DNA from: Saprospiraceae bacterium
GTDB lineage: Bacteria > Bacteroidota > Bacteroidia > Chitinophagales > Saprospiraceae
Length of the DNA stretch: 64,000 nucleotides
Direction: 5' to 3'
Assembly: GCA_019638455.1 (NCBI GenBank)
Contig: JAHBTU010000001.1
Span: 1,503,501 to 1,567,500, forward strand
Position 1 is the stretch's first letter; each line of letters begins with the position of its first letter. The translations under genes and the position numbers were made by a program. Shown here piece after piece: positions 22,148-30,808 of this stretch. The notes under the pieces were generated by a model, which saw only the letters and a program-made list of their open reading frames with translations, had not been told where the DNA came from and did not search any database.

Positions 22148-22813
22148 ATGAAAAAAATGATGCATCCCGTATTCATGTTGTCAGTATGTGTGCTGGCATT
22201 GTTTGTCGCCTGCAACAAACAGGAAGAACAACTCACGGAGGAAGAGGCGATTGCCGAGGCCCTCTACAGCGTTCAGGAGCGCGGCGGCTTGGGTAGGCTT
22301 GGCTGCTATGAGCTGCTGTTCCCGGTGGAATTCACGCTTCTTGACGGTAGTACTGCCACAGTCAACTCTTACGACGACATGAAACTGGCGCTTCGCGCCT
22401 GGTTTCAAGCCAACGGTCCGGTTCGCTTCGCGCCGTCTTTGGTGTTCCCGATTTCGGTGCTGTCTGAAGAGGGCGACCTTATCACGGTCAACAATGAAAA
22501 CGAGTTTCGCAGGCTCCGTGCGGATTGCCGGGGCAAATTCGGCAACCAAGACCCACGGCAGCACACACGCCGTCAGTTGTCTTGTTTTGAAATCACTTTT
22601 CCCCTCACTATACAGTTTCCAGATGGTACTACGGCATCGGTTGACAATCGGCTCCAACTCTACCAACTCGTTCGGATGTGGCACCACGACAATCCCGGCG
22701 CGGGGCGTCCACACATCACGTTCCCGCTCACGGTGAAAATGACGGCCGACGGCTCCTTGGTGACGGTGAATAGTCGAGCGGAACTGCGCGATTTGAGAGC
22801 AAGTTGTGAGTGA
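22148..22813 (+). CDS. Lipoprotein with two tandem copies of an unknown domain
   Basis: 221 aa from ATG 22148 (MKKMMHPVFMLSVCVLALFVAC). Lipobox LFVAC. Two homologous halves follow. The first begins CYELLFPVEFTLLDGSTATV and ends NNENEFRRLRADC. The second begins CFEITFPLTIQFPDGTTASV and ends NSRAELRDLRASC. Each half itself contains two FP(V/L)...DG(S/T)...TVN strands and is bounded by Cys, so disulfides are possible. Family unknown; a periplasmic/outer-membrane beta-rich lipoprotein. Followed by repeat copy B and a terminator. Confidence 0.75.
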   Translation: MKKMMHPVFMLSVCVLALFVACNKQEEQLTEEEAIAEALYSVQERGGLGRLGCYELLFPVEFTLLDGSTATVNSYDDMKLALRAWFQANGPVRFAPSLVFPISVLSEEGDLITVNNENEFRRLRADCRGKFGNQDPRQHTRRQLSCFEITFPLTIQFPDGTTASVDNRLQLYQLVRMWHHDNPGAGRPHITFPLTVKMTADGSLVTVNSRAELRDLRASCE

Positions 22814-22860
22814 CGTGTTTGGCGAGCGTTCTTTTAGCCAAAGTAGGCGGGAAGGTTATA

Positions 22861-23033
22861 GCCAGATTAAAGAGGATTTGAAGATTCCCGTTGGCGAGGC
22901 AGGGATATCCTTGATTGATTTATATGATTTTCAAAGGATTGCGAGCGCCGTTCGTTCAAAACCACCTTGTCAGCCCCTGTACTTAGGGGCTTGCCCGGCC
23001 AAGTGAAGCGGACGGGGCTGATTTGCGTTGACT
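22861..23033 (+). repeat. Dispersed repeat family 1, copy B
   Basis: 173 bp, the most diverged of the five copies (e.g. AAGATTCCCGTTGGCGAGG). Lies downstream of the lipoprotein gene. No obvious target duplication remains. Confidence 0.88.
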
Positions 23034-23056
23034 ACAACTTGGCCCTGCTTTATTTC

Positions 23057-23108
23057 AAAAAGAAACCCTCGCAGACAATTACTGCCTGCGAGGGTTTCTT
23101 TTTTTTTG
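23057..23108. terminator. Bidirectional Rho-independent terminator
   Basis: AAAAAGAAACCCTCGCAG pairs with CTGCGAGGGTTTCTTTTTTT. An A tract on one side and a T tract on the other suit both converging genes (lipoprotein and nfu). Confidence 0.88.
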
Positions 23109-23123
23109 AAAAAGCACGATTGT

Positions 23124-23369
23124 TCAATTTACTGCTTCGACCCCTATTATCTCTGGTATTTTTCCCCGTATAGCCTCTTGAATGCCTGCGCGGAGGGTCA
23201 TTGCTGACATGGAACACGATTGGCACATCCCTACCCAGCGAACTTTGACGTGCATATCGTCGGTAAGCTCCACCACCTCCACGTCGCCACCATCCACATG
23301 AAGGTGGGGGCGCACGGTGCTGAGTGCGTCTTCAATTCGGTCGAGCAATTCTTGTTTGTTGTCGGTCAT
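23124..23369 (-). CDS. NifU-like C-terminal domain protein (Fe-S scaffold/carrier)
   Basis: 81 aa. NifU C-terminal fold: IEDALSTVRPHLHVDGGDVEVVEL, then the cluster-binding pair in VGMCQSCSMSAMTL (CxxC) and GIQEAIRGKIPEI. It holds or transfers 4Fe-4S clusters in the cytoplasm. Short single-domain form, without the A-type domain of NfuA. The msrA lipoprotein gene lies 71 bp upstream in the same direction. Confidence 0.92.
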   Translation of the reverse strand: MTDNKQELLDRIEDALSTVRPHLHVDGGDVEVVELTDDMHVKVRWVGMCQSCSMSAMTLRAGIQEAIRGKIPEIIGVEAVN

Positions 23370-23440
23370 TCTTCAGAAATTTCGTGCAAAGATAACCAGA
23401 AAGCCGGGGATTTGTTCTTGGACATGAATCCGACATATTT

Positions 23441-24103
23441 TTACGGTTTCAGCTTGTTTTGATATTGCTGCCGAAACTTTTTCACTTTGGGGGCAATCAC
23501 GATGGAGCAGTACGGCTGGTTGGGATTGTCCTTGAAATAATTCTGGTGATAATCTTCGGCCTTGTAAAACTTGTCGAAAGGCGTGATTTCGGTCACAATC
23601 GGGTCGTCCCAAATCGTCTGCATGGATTGCTTCGCCTCCTCTGCGATGGTTTTTTGCCCCGGTGAATGGAAGAAAATGGCCGAGCGATATTGCGGCCCGG
23701 TGTCGGCCCCTTGGCGGTTGAGCGTGGTGGGGTCGTGGACGGTGAAAAAGATTTCCAAAATCTCCCTGTAAGATATGACGGAGGGGTCGAAAGTCACGTT
23801 GATGACCTCCGCATGGCCAGTCAGCCCCGTGCAAATCTCCCGATAGGTGGGGTTGTCAACGTGTCCGCCCGAGTAGCCGCTCTCCACTTTCACAACGCCT
23901 TTCAAATCTTGAAAAATGGCTTCCACGCACCAAAAGCAGCCGCCGCCGAGGGTGGCGATTTCGGTTTGGCCGAGGAGTGTCGTGGTGTTTGTGTCGGGTG
24001 TTGCGATGGATGTGGTCATGGTCGAGTCATTTTTTGGCGTGACATTTTGTGCCGAGTGGCAGCCCGCGCTTAGCAGCGCGAGCAATAGAAATGCTTGCTT
24101 CAT
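23441..24103 (-). CDS. msrA: Peptide methionine sulfoxide reductase A, exported lipoprotein form
   Basis: 220 aa from ATG 24103. A lipoprotein signal (MKQAFLLLALLSAGC) places it in the envelope, unlike cytosolic MsrA. The catalytic motif GGCFWCVEAIF is followed by GYSGGHVDNPTYREICTG, GHAEVINVTFDP and YRSAIFFHSPGQ. Recycling cysteines are not obvious in the C-terminal KFRQQYQNKLKP, suggesting a one- or two-Cys variant. It reduces methionine-S-sulfoxide in oxidised envelope proteins. No MsrB is fused or adjacent. Confidence 0.93.
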   Translation of the reverse strand: MKQAFLLLALLSAGCHSAQNVTPKNDSTMTTSIATPDTNTTTLLGQTEIATLGGGCFWCVEAIFQDLKGVVKVESGYSGGHVDNPTYREICTGLTGHAEVINVTFDPSVISYREILEIFFTVHDPTTLNRQGADTGPQYRSAIFFHSPGQKTIAEEAKQSMQTIWDDPIVTEITPFDKFYKAEDYHQNYFKDNPNQPYCSIVIAPKVKKFRQQYQNKLKP

Positions 24104-24208
24104 TTTTTTGCAAAATTTATGTTGGGGAAACAAACGGGCGGGTCGGAAGTTTGGTTTTGCTGGGGCAAAAGTGAGTGTGCAAATGTCGCAGCCGCTACAC
24201 TTTGGGGG

Positions 24209-24591
24209 CATTAGGGGTCATTAAGGGTCATTATTGGAGGTTATTAAGGGTCATTATTGGAGGTTATTAAGGGTCATTATTTGAGGTCATTAAGGGTCAT
24301 TGTTGGAGGTCATTAAGGGTCGTTATTGGAGGTCATTAAGGGTCATTATTGGAGGTTATTAAGGGTCATTATTGGAGGTCATTAAGGGTCATTATTGGAG
24401 GTCATTAAGGGTCGTTATTGGAGGTTATTAAGGGTCATTATTGGAGGTCATTAAGGGTCATTATTGGAGGTCATTAAGGGTCATTATTGGAGGTCATTAA
24501 GGGTCGTTATTGGAGGTTATTAAGGGTCATTATTGGAGGTCATTAAGGGTCATTATTGGAGGTCATTAAGGGTCGTTATTGGAGGTCATTA
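24209..24591. repeat. 23-bp minisatellite, left part
   Basis: About 16 tandem copies of ATTAAGGGTCATTATTGGAGGTC with minor variants (CGTTATT, GGTTATT). Continues at 25673 beyond the IS630 element. No ORF runs through it. Confidence 0.95.
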
Positions 24592-24606
24592 TAGCCCCGT
24601 GCATAT

Positions 24607-25131
24607 TTAAAGGAACGAGACGGATGATTTAGTGAAAAAAGAGCGGATGAGTTCGGGGTCATCAGCGATTTCGTGAAGTGCATATTCTACGGCAGTTTGC
24701 AAATCGTCCAAATTGAGAAAAATCCGGTTTTTGAGTTTGTGGCACTTGAGGTAATCCCAAAGTAATTCTATGGCATTTAGTTGTGGGCAATAAGGTGGTA
24801 GTGCTTCGAGGTGTATTATACCGGGGTTGTGTTGCAAAAAATCTTTTACCGGCTGACCCTTATGAATTGAAGCACCATCCCATACGACCAGCATTTTGGT
24901 GTTCGTCAGTTCTTCGGTGCTCAACCAAGTGAAAAACTCCTCAAAATCTTCAGCCTTGAAAGGGAGGCGTTGGATTTGCCAGCACAAATCACCCCGGGTT
25001 GAAATCATGCCGAACAGATTCAGATGCTCGCGGCTTTTGAATTCTTGAAGCACCGGAGTCTGGCCCTTGGGGGCCCAAGTTTTGGCGCAAAAGGGCAGCA
25101 AGCAAACCCCACACTCATCGGCATGAAACAA
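24607..25131 (-). CDS. IS630 transposase, DDE part (orfB), copy 1
   Basis: DDE catalytic half: FHADECGVCLLPF (first Asp), MLVVWDGASIHKG (second Asp) and YCPQLNAIELLWDYLK (last Glu). It is made by frameshifting from orfA at an A8 run (25152-25159): in the -1 frame the chain reads KKSEAENRVLFHADEC without interruption. The ATG at 25131 is therefore probably not the true start. Confidence 0.9.
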   Translation of the reverse strand: MFHADECGVCLLPFCAKTWAPKGQTPVLQEFKSREHLNLFGMISTRGDLCWQIQRLPFKAEDFEEFFTWLSTEELTNTKMLVVWDGASIHKGQPVKDFLQHNPGIIHLEALPPYCPQLNAIELLWDYLKCHKLKNRIFLNLDDLQTAVEYALHEIADDPELIRSFFTKSSVSFL

Positions 25132-25147
25132 TACGCGGTTTTCCGCT

Positions 25148-25624
25148 TCACTTTTTTTTAATGCGACCTATGTCCTCTGCATACCACTTCTGCACCCGCT
25201 CTTCCGAACGCTGGCGAGCCTGTTTGGAAGGCCGTTGCAGCGACCATCCGACCTTTTTCAGCAACCGCCCCACATGGGATGGGTCATACTTTACCCCAAA
25301 AAGTCGCTCAATCACAACACCAACGCGACCCCGCGTCCATATTTCCCCTTCAAATCCCTGCGCTGTACAACCCTTGTTCAACTCTTCCACCAGGCGCCGC
25401 AGGTCTTCGGTTCCTAATTTGCTCTGGGTTCCGCCCGGCGGAAGGCTCTTGTACCAAGCAGGATTGTCTGCATCGTATCGCGCAAGCCATCGTGACAACG
25501 TTGATTTGGGTATCCCCAAACTGGACATGATGTCTTGGCGGTTCTTACCTGAACGGAACATCTCTACCGCTCGCAGGCGCATCCCTTCATACGAAACTGA
25601 ACTTAAACGTTTTTTCATGCTCAA
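25148..25624 (-). CDS. IS630 transposase, N-terminal DNA-binding part (orfA), copy 1
   Basis: 158 aa with tandem helix-turn-helix: MRLRAVEMFRSGKNRQDIMS, SLGIPKSTLSRWLARYD, then a second winged-helix part (VGVVIERLFGVKYDPSHVGR LLKKVGWS). It ends at an A8 slippery run, where a -1 shift joins it to orfB. Confidence 0.9.
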   Translation of the reverse strand: MSMKKRLSSVSYEGMRLRAVEMFRSGKNRQDIMSSLGIPKSTLSRWLARYDADNPAWYKSLPPGGTQSKLGTEDLRRLVEELNKGCTAQGFEGEIWTRGRVGVVIERLFGVKYDPSHVGRLLKKVGWSLQRPSKQARQRSEERVQKWYAEDIGRIKKK

Positions 25625-25672
25625 AATGAAGCAAAGATACGCTCTTTGTTCCTTTAAAAATGCACGGGGCTA

Positions 25673-25866
25673 TAAGGGTCGTTATTGGAGGTCATTAAGG
25701 GTCATTATTGGAGGTCATTAAGGGTCGTTATTGGAGGTCATTAAGGGTCGTTATTGGAGGTCATTAAGGGTCGTTATTGGAGGTCATTAAGGGTCGTTAT
25801 TGGAGGTCATTAAGGGTCGTTATTGGGAGGCATTAAGGGTCGTTATTGGGAGGCATTAAGGGGGGG
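25673..25866. repeat. 23-bp minisatellite, right part
   Basis: About 8 further units, richer in the CGTTATT variant, ending at a G run (GGGGGGG) before a lipoprotein gene. Confidence 0.93.
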
Positions 25867-25945
25867 GCCTAAGCCATTGCCTCCGTCTTTTTTGCTGCTC
25901 AACACCCGAAAAAAATTCACGAACAGGGAAGTATGCCAGCCTCCT

Positions 25946-25953
25946 TACCTTTG
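25946..25953 (+). promoter_or_regulatory. -7 promoter box for the lipoprotein gene at 25972
   Basis: TACCTTTG, 19 bases before the ATG at 25972. It supports that start over the ATG at 25933, which lies upstream of the box. Confidence 0.65.
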
Positions 25954-25971
25954 CCCAAAATCGCCCGACCG

Positions 25972-26742
25972 ATGCTGCGTATAATCGCTTTGTTTTTATT
26001 TTTTTCATTGTTTATAAATGCTTGCGGGGAGCGCCAAACGGAGGAACGCGAACCGCTTGCCGCCGAGCAATATGCCTATTTCCCACTTGAGATAGGCAAA
26101 TACATCGTCTATCAAGTGGACAGCATCATCTATGATTTTGCGCCCGGCGGCATCACCCGCGATTCCTCCCGGACCCTCGTCAGGGAAGTTGTCAGCGACA
26201 CGCTGCGCGACCAGACGGGGCAGTTGCTTTTCACCATCGAGCGCCATGAAAGAATGAGCGATGCCGAGCCGTGGAGGTTGAAAAGCATCAACACGGCAGC
26301 CCGCACTGCCACGCAGGCCGTCCGAACGGAGGACAATTTTCGCTTTCTGAAACTCGTGTTCCCGCTCAGCCGTCGCAGCGTCTGGGATGGCAATATCTGG
26401 ATTGACAAAAACCGCGAAATCGAAATCGCGGGCGAGCGGATGCGGCCGTTCATCAATTGGCGCTACGAGGTGGATTCTATTGACATACAGGCCATTGTGG
26501 GGCCATTTGTTTTCGACTCCACGCTACTCGTGACGGAAGCCGACGACACCAACATCATCGAACGGCGCCTGTCGCGGGTCCGCTACGCCAAAAACGTGGG
26601 CATGGTGTGGCGCGAGCAGTGGATACTCGATTCGCAGTACTGCAACCAAGTGCCGCCACCTGCCGACTGTGAGACGCGCCCGTGGGAACTGAAGGCGGAA
26701 AAGGGGTACATTTTGAGACAAGAAATTTTGGAATTCAATTGA
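25972..26742 (+). CDS. Hypothetical lipoprotein
   Basis: 256 aa from ATG 25972 (MLRIIALFLFFSLFINAC). Lipobox FINAC. The mature part has the recurring pattern YFPLEIGKYIVYQVDSIIYD, often seen in Bacteroidota lipoproteins that begin with a beta-sandwich, and later GNIWIDKNREIEIAG and NVGMVWREQWILDSQ. No enzyme motif. It ends 13 bp before rimM on the same strand, so the two may be co-transcribed. Function unknown. Confidence 0.8.
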   Translation: MLRIIALFLFFSLFINACGERQTEEREPLAAEQYAYFPLEIGKYIVYQVDSIIYDFAPGGITRDSSRTLVREVVSDTLRDQTGQLLFTIERHERMSDAEPWRLKSINTAARTATQAVRTEDNFRFLKLVFPLSRRSVWDGNIWIDKNREIEIAGERMRPFINWRYEVDSIDIQAIVGPFVFDSTLLVTEADDTNIIERRLSRVRYAKNVGMVWREQWILDSQYCNQVPPPADCETRPWELKAEKGYILRQEILEFN

Positions 26743-26755
26743 TGCTAGGAATAAA

Positions 26756-27292
26756 ATGGCTGAAAACCAATACATCAACATCGGCTACACCAAAAAAATG
26801 CACGGCCTCAAGGGCGAGCTAAAACTCGTCATTGAAGAGCGTTTTTTGGAAGATTTCCTGAAAAACGAGCGCATCTTTCTCGATGTGAGAGGAGCCAAAG
26901 TCCCCTATTTCGTGGCCAATGTGCGCGGCAAGGGCGAGATGATACTCCAACTCGAAGAAGTGGACAATCGCGACTCTGCCTTTGCCTTGCAATCGCGCGA
27001 GGTGTTTCTCCGCGAGCAAGACCTCATCCCCGACGAGCAGCGCGAGTTGGAAATAGAGGAAGAGCAGGCCTTGGAATACGAGCATCTGGTGGGTTTTCTG
27101 ATGATTGACAAATACTTGGGCGACATTGGCCACATCGAAGAAGTCCTCGAAATGCCGCAGCAAGAGATGGCCTTTTTGAAGCACAAGGGCCGCGAAGTCC
27201 TCATCCCGCTCAACCCGCAGTTCATCACCTCCATTGACGAAAAATCCGGGAAGGTTTATGTGGATTTGCCAGAAGGCCTGCTCGAACCATAA
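26756..27292 (+). CDS. rimM: 16S rRNA processing protein RimM
   Basis: 178 aa. The N-terminal RimM barrel starts YINIGYTKKMHGLKGELKLV and includes the family's G-x-HG-x-KGE motif; the C-terminal PRC-barrel contains LVGFLMIDKYLGDIGHIEEV and LIPLNPQFITSIDEK. It assists 30S head maturation and binds S19. The usual neighbours rpsP and trmD are not adjacent here. Length is normal. Confidence 0.93.
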   Translation: MAENQYINIGYTKKMHGLKGELKLVIEERFLEDFLKNERIFLDVRGAKVPYFVANVRGKGEMILQLEEVDNRDSAFALQSREVFLREQDLIPDEQRELEIEEEQALEYEHLVGFLMIDKYLGDIGHIEEVLEMPQQEMAFLKHKGREVLIPLNPQFITSIDEKSGKVYVDLPEGLLEP

Positions 27293-27356
27293 ACCCCATC
27301 CGCCCCGCTTGGCCAGACAAACCTTCAAACCCCTCAAACAGCTCAAGCCCTCCTAG

Positions 27357-28490
27357 ATGACCATCCTATTCACCGTCACCAACGACTTGACCTACGACCA
27401 GCGAATGCACCGCATCTGCGGCACATTGGCCGCGCATGGTTATTCGGTGACGCTTGTAGGGCGCTCGCTGCCCCACTCTATCCACTTGGTTGACAGGCCG
27501 TTTTCCCAAAAGAGGCTGCGTTGCTGGTTTCAAAAGGGCTTTCTGTTTTACGCCGAACACAATATCCGCCTTTTCTTTTTCCTGCTCTTTTCACGCTACG
27601 ACGCGGTATGCTCCATTGACCTCGACACCTTGCTGGCCGGGTGCTGTGCCACCCTGTTGCGCCGCAAAAAGCGCGTGTTCGACGCACACGAGTATTTCAC
27701 CGAAGTGCCGGAAGTCGTCGGGCGACCTTTCGTGAAAAAATGCTGGGAGCTCGTGGCGCGGGTGTGCTTGCCCTTCTACCGACACGCCTACACGGTGGGG
27801 CCTGCGTTGGCGAAAATTTTTGAGGAGCGGTATGGGTTGCGGTTTGATGTGGTGCGAAATGTCGCGAGTCGCGCGTCGCAGGCGAAGCCCCTCGTCGCTC
27901 CGCGGCCGCCCCATGATGGCGCTTCCTTTCCTTCCAAAAAACCGGGCCACCTGCTCTACCTCGGTGCGCTCAATGAGGGCAGAGGCATCGAGACCCTTTT
28001 GGAAGCCATGACTTTGCTCCCGACGGACATACATCTTTGGCTGGCAGGCGAAGGCGACCTTTCCGATGCGCTGCGACAGCTCGCTGCCGAGTTGGGCGCG
28101 AACGATCGGGTGACTTTCCTCGGTTATGTAAAGCCAGAAGAAACCCATGCGCTAGTCGCCAATGCTTGGCTGGGTTTGAACTTGTTTGAAAACCGGGGTT
28201 TGAGCTACTATTATTCTTTGGCCAATAAATTTTTCCACTATGTGCAGGCGGGAGTGCCCGTGTTGAACATGGATTTCCCGGAATACAGGGTGCTCAACGA
28301 ACAACACGAAGTAGCCTTCTTGCTGGACACGCTGTCGCCCCAAGCGGTAGCCGACGCTGTGAAAAGGCTGTTCCATGATGAAGCGATGTATCGACATTTG
28401 CAACACAACTGCCTCGCGGCACGAGATGCTTGGAGTTGGGAAGCGGAAGAGCAGCATTTGTTGGAGTTCTGGGAAAAGGTGTTTGCTTGA
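27357..28490 (+). CDS. Glycosyltransferase family 4 protein
   Basis: 377 aa GT-B fold glycosyltransferase, cytoplasmic or membrane-peripheral. N-terminal part: TNDLTYDQRMHRICGTLAAHGYSVTLVGR; hinge around residue 195; C-terminal donor-binding part with GHLLYLGALNEGRGIETLLEAMTLLP, VTFLGYVKPEETHALVANAWLGLNL and SYYYSLANKFFHYVQAGVPVLNMDFPEY, where the Glu of the E-x7-E motif is replaced by other residues. Donor and acceptor sugars are unknown. It stands 64 bp after rimM. Confidence 0.88.
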   Translation: MTILFTVTNDLTYDQRMHRICGTLAAHGYSVTLVGRSLPHSIHLVDRPFSQKRLRCWFQKGFLFYAEHNIRLFFFLLFSRYDAVCSIDLDTLLAGCCATLLRRKKRVFDAHEYFTEVPEVVGRPFVKKCWELVARVCLPFYRHAYTVGPALAKIFEERYGLRFDVVRNVASRASQAKPLVAPRPPHDGASFPSKKPGHLLYLGALNEGRGIETLLEAMTLLPTDIHLWLAGEGDLSDALRQLAAELGANDRVTFLGYVKPEETHALVANAWLGLNLFENRGLSYYYSLANKFFHYVQAGVPVLNMDFPEYRVLNEQHEVAFLLDTLSPQAVADAVKRLFHDEAMYRHLQHNCLAARDAWSWEAEEQHLLEFWEKVFA

Positions 28491-28522
28491 GGTGGTTCAT
28501 TTTTACTTTTTCTTGCTCCCCC

Positions 28523-29491
28523 TCACCACTCAACAATCGTCCCCGCATACGCCAAGCCGCCCCCAAAACCCAGCAACATGATGCGGTCGCCGCGTTTCAC
28601 CTTGCCTGATTGGATGCCGTTGTAGAGCGCGATGGGAATGGAAGCGGAAGATGTGTTGCCAAAATCAACAATGCTCTCCAAGGTCTTTTCGAGGGGGAAA
28701 CCCGTCTCGTTGCAAATCGCCTCGATGATGCGCAGGTTGGCGCTGTGTGGCACGAACCAGTCAATCTGGTCGAGTGTCAGACTGTTTTTTTCAACCAGCA
28801 CCTTCATTTGCTCAGCCATTTTCGTGACGGCCCATTTGAACACCTTACGGCCATTCTGCACGATGCAGCGATTCATCTTGAGTTCTTGACCATCAATGGA
28901 AGGCGCAAAGCCAGAAATGTATAAATCCGCGCCTCCCTCGCCGCTCGCGCCAGTGATGCAGGCACCGATGTGAGGGGTTGGGCTAGCCTCCACCAACACC
29001 GCGCCCGCACCGTCGCCGAAAAGGAAACAGGAACTACGGTCCGTGAAGTCAGTTACCTTTGAGAGCGTTTCTGCGCCAATGACCAGTATTTTCCGGTGCA
29101 TCCCGCCCGCTATAAGCCCTCTTGCCATCACCACGCCATAGCTGAATCCCGCGCAAGCAGCATAGATGTCCAAGGCGCCCGCGTTTGTCATATTCAGGCG
29201 ATACTGCACCCGACACGCCATGCTGGGCATCGGTTGGTCGGGAGAGGTGGTAGCTACCAAAATCATGTCCACATCGTCGAGAGAAGTGTTGTATTTGGCC
29301 GATAGGTCTTGCGACGCTTTCACGCACAAGTCGCTGGTGAATTCGTCCGGCCCGGTGTGATAGCGTGTACGGATGCCCGTGCGCGACATTATCCATTCGT
29401 CGGTCGTTTCGATGATGTTTTCAAAATAATGGTTGTCAATCTTACTCTCTGGAATGGCCATGCCAATGGCGGTGAGTCGGGCGTTTGTCAT
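28523..29491 (-). CDS. fabH: 3-oxoacyl-ACP synthase III family protein
   Basis: 322 aa thiolase-fold enzyme. Catalytic triad visible: Cys in DIYAACAGFSYG, His in WFVPHSANLRI and Asn in VDFGNTSSASIPIAL. It also has ETTDEWIMSRTGIRTRY near the N-terminus and LLGFGGGLAYAGTIV at the end, both characteristic of FabH. It condenses acyl-CoA with malonyl-ACP to begin fatty acid synthesis; specificity may differ since this family also includes secondary-lipid enzymes. No fab cluster surrounds it. Confidence 0.92.
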   Translation of the reverse strand: MTNARLTAIGMAIPESKIDNHYFENIIETTDEWIMSRTGIRTRYHTGPDEFTSDLCVKASQDLSAKYNTSLDDVDMILVATTSPDQPMPSMACRVQYRLNMTNAGALDIYAACAGFSYGVVMARGLIAGGMHRKILVIGAETLSKVTDFTDRSSCFLFGDGAGAVLVEASPTPHIGACITGASGEGGADLYISGFAPSIDGQELKMNRCIVQNGRKVFKWAVTKMAEQMKVLVEKNSLTLDQIDWFVPHSANLRIIEAICNETGFPLEKTLESIVDFGNTSSASIPIALYNGIQSGKVKRGDRIMLLGFGGGLAYAGTIVEW

Positions 29492-30006
29492 AGTGCGAAG
29501 GGTGATTTACGATTTGGGATTTACGATTTACGATTGTCCAACCGGTTAAGTCGTTCGGACGAGCCTGCCCGGCCATGCGCAGCGGACGGGTTCGATTGAG
29601 CGTTTTGCCTTTCTTTAGGGCGCTGTTTGTTGGTTGGTCCGCGTGATGCCCTGCCTTGGAGTAGTTAAATGTTGTTTGAGTCAAGAAAAAGTCATCAAGT
29701 CGGGAAGGAATATCCGACGGGAAGTGATTTGTGGAAAATATCCGTTCAACATCCCTGAAAATCGGTTTTATCTATCAAGGCGTTTTCGCGCGTTGTTTTC
29801 ATAGGGAGGAAATACGGTCGCGACAGCTCGGATAAGGCGCGACAAATGTAGAGACGAAGCCGCTTGTTGTTGTTTTTATTTCACGCTACCGACAAATACG
29901 AGGGAAAAAGAGGATTTCGCTTTTAAAAACAAGGATATTGAATGTTTTTTAGTCAAATTGAGAAATTTTGTTCTGTCTTCGTGCTTTGAAAATTTCGCTC
30001 GCTGGT
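29492..30006. other. Gene-free stretch
   Basis: 515 bp with no convincing gene. It contains short direct repeats of GATTTACGATT near 29510 and, at 29557-29600, a weak similarity to the 3' part of repeat family 1 (GCCTGCCCGGCCA...GCGGACGGG). Nothing else recognised. Confidence 0.5.
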
Positions 30007-30783
30007 TCAAAAAGGCAGCTCAGGGTTAATATCCATCGTCAATTTTTGATAAAGCTCCTGCCATTCAGGGTGACTGCGCAGCAGTGCCAAGTGCCGTTGC
30101 ACCGTGTCTGCATCGCCCCGAACGGCAGGCCCTGTCTGCATTCGGGCTGGAGAGTCGCGGAGAGCTTTGGCAAGGGTCTCTTCCATCAACGGGTGCAGCA
30201 TTTCAAAGGGCAGGTCTTTCTCTTCGAGTATTTTTTCCGCGATGGTGAAACAGTGGTTGGCGAAATTATTGGCAAAAACCGCTGCCACATGGAGAAAAGC
30301 ACGTTGTCCGTCGTCCACTCGATAGACGAGGTTGCCGATGGTCTTGGCGATTTTTTTCAAAAACAACACGTCCTCATTGGTCGGCGCGTCCACGCAAAAG
30401 GGAATTTTTGACCATACCGGCGAATGTTCGTAGGAAAACGATTGTAAGGGATAAAACACTCCGAAGCGTCGGAAATGGGGTTGCAACACCGCACCCGGTG
30501 TCGCCCCGGAAGTATGTGTGGCCAGTGCGTCGGGGGCATGGGGCGCCAAAGCTGCCCCCACTTCTGCTATCGCGTCGTCGCGCACGGCGATGAGCAGCCA
30601 ATCCGCATCGGGCAACACATCAGCCCACTCGTTCGTCCAGCGGGCATGAAGCGTGTCGGCCAATGCCTGCGCGTGTTCGGCAGTGCGGCTCACCACTTGC
30701 GCGATGGGCAAGCCTTTGGCTTTCAGGCGGCGGCCCAAATGCCATGCGATGCGTCCGGTGCCCACGATTACGATTTTTGGCAT
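30007..30783 (-). CDS. Rossmann-like / DUF2520 protein
   Basis: 258 aa. N-terminal NAD(P)-binding Rossmann fold: IVIVGTGRIAWHLGRRLKAKG, DADWLLIAVRDDAIAEVGAAL and THTSGATPGAVLQPHFRRFGV. C-terminal all-helical DUF2520 domain with HVAAVFANNFANHCFTIAEKIL. It resembles ketopantoate/pyrroline-carboxylate reductase families, but the substrate is unknown. It is transcribed just after the amidase gene, 25 bp downstream of it. Confidence 0.9.
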   Translation of the reverse strand: MPKIVIVGTGRIAWHLGRRLKAKGLPIAQVVSRTAEHAQALADTLHARWTNEWADVLPDADWLLIAVRDDAIAEVGAALAPHAPDALATHTSGATPGAVLQPHFRRFGVFYPLQSFSYEHSPVWSKIPFCVDAPTNEDVLFLKKIAKTIGNLVYRVDDGQRAFLHVAAVFANNFANHCFTIAEKILEEKDLPFEMLHPLMEETLAKALRDSPARMQTGPAVRGDADTVQRHLALLRSHPEWQELYQKLTMDINPELPF

Positions 30784-30808
30784 AGATTGGTCGAGTGTGG
30801 GTGAGGGG

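Larger units (their letters stand above)
24592..25672 (-). mobile_element. IS630-family insertion sequence, copy 1
   Basis: 1081 bp with ends TAGCCCCGTGCAT...ATGCACGGGGCTA and a TA duplication at 24590-24591 and 25673-25674. Deleting the element plus one TA restores a perfect minisatellite unit (GGAGGTCATTAAGGGTC). Nearly identical to the copy at 59763-60843, with a few single-base differences. Confidence 0.95.

Noticed and set aside
22806..23006. Small proteins around the sequence SLIDL(H/Y)DFQRIAS (66-70 codons; also at 11126, 32809, 35592, 36062)
   Set aside because: These are translations of the 173-bp repeat; frames and ends differ between copies and the starts lie in flanking DNA.
24209..25866. 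Possible CRISPR array
   Set aside because: The 23-bp units follow one another without unique spacers and no cas genes are near; it is a minisatellite.
29557..29600. Sixth copy of repeat family 1
   Set aside because: Only a short, weak similarity (GCCCGGCCA...GCGGACGGG) without either end of the element.
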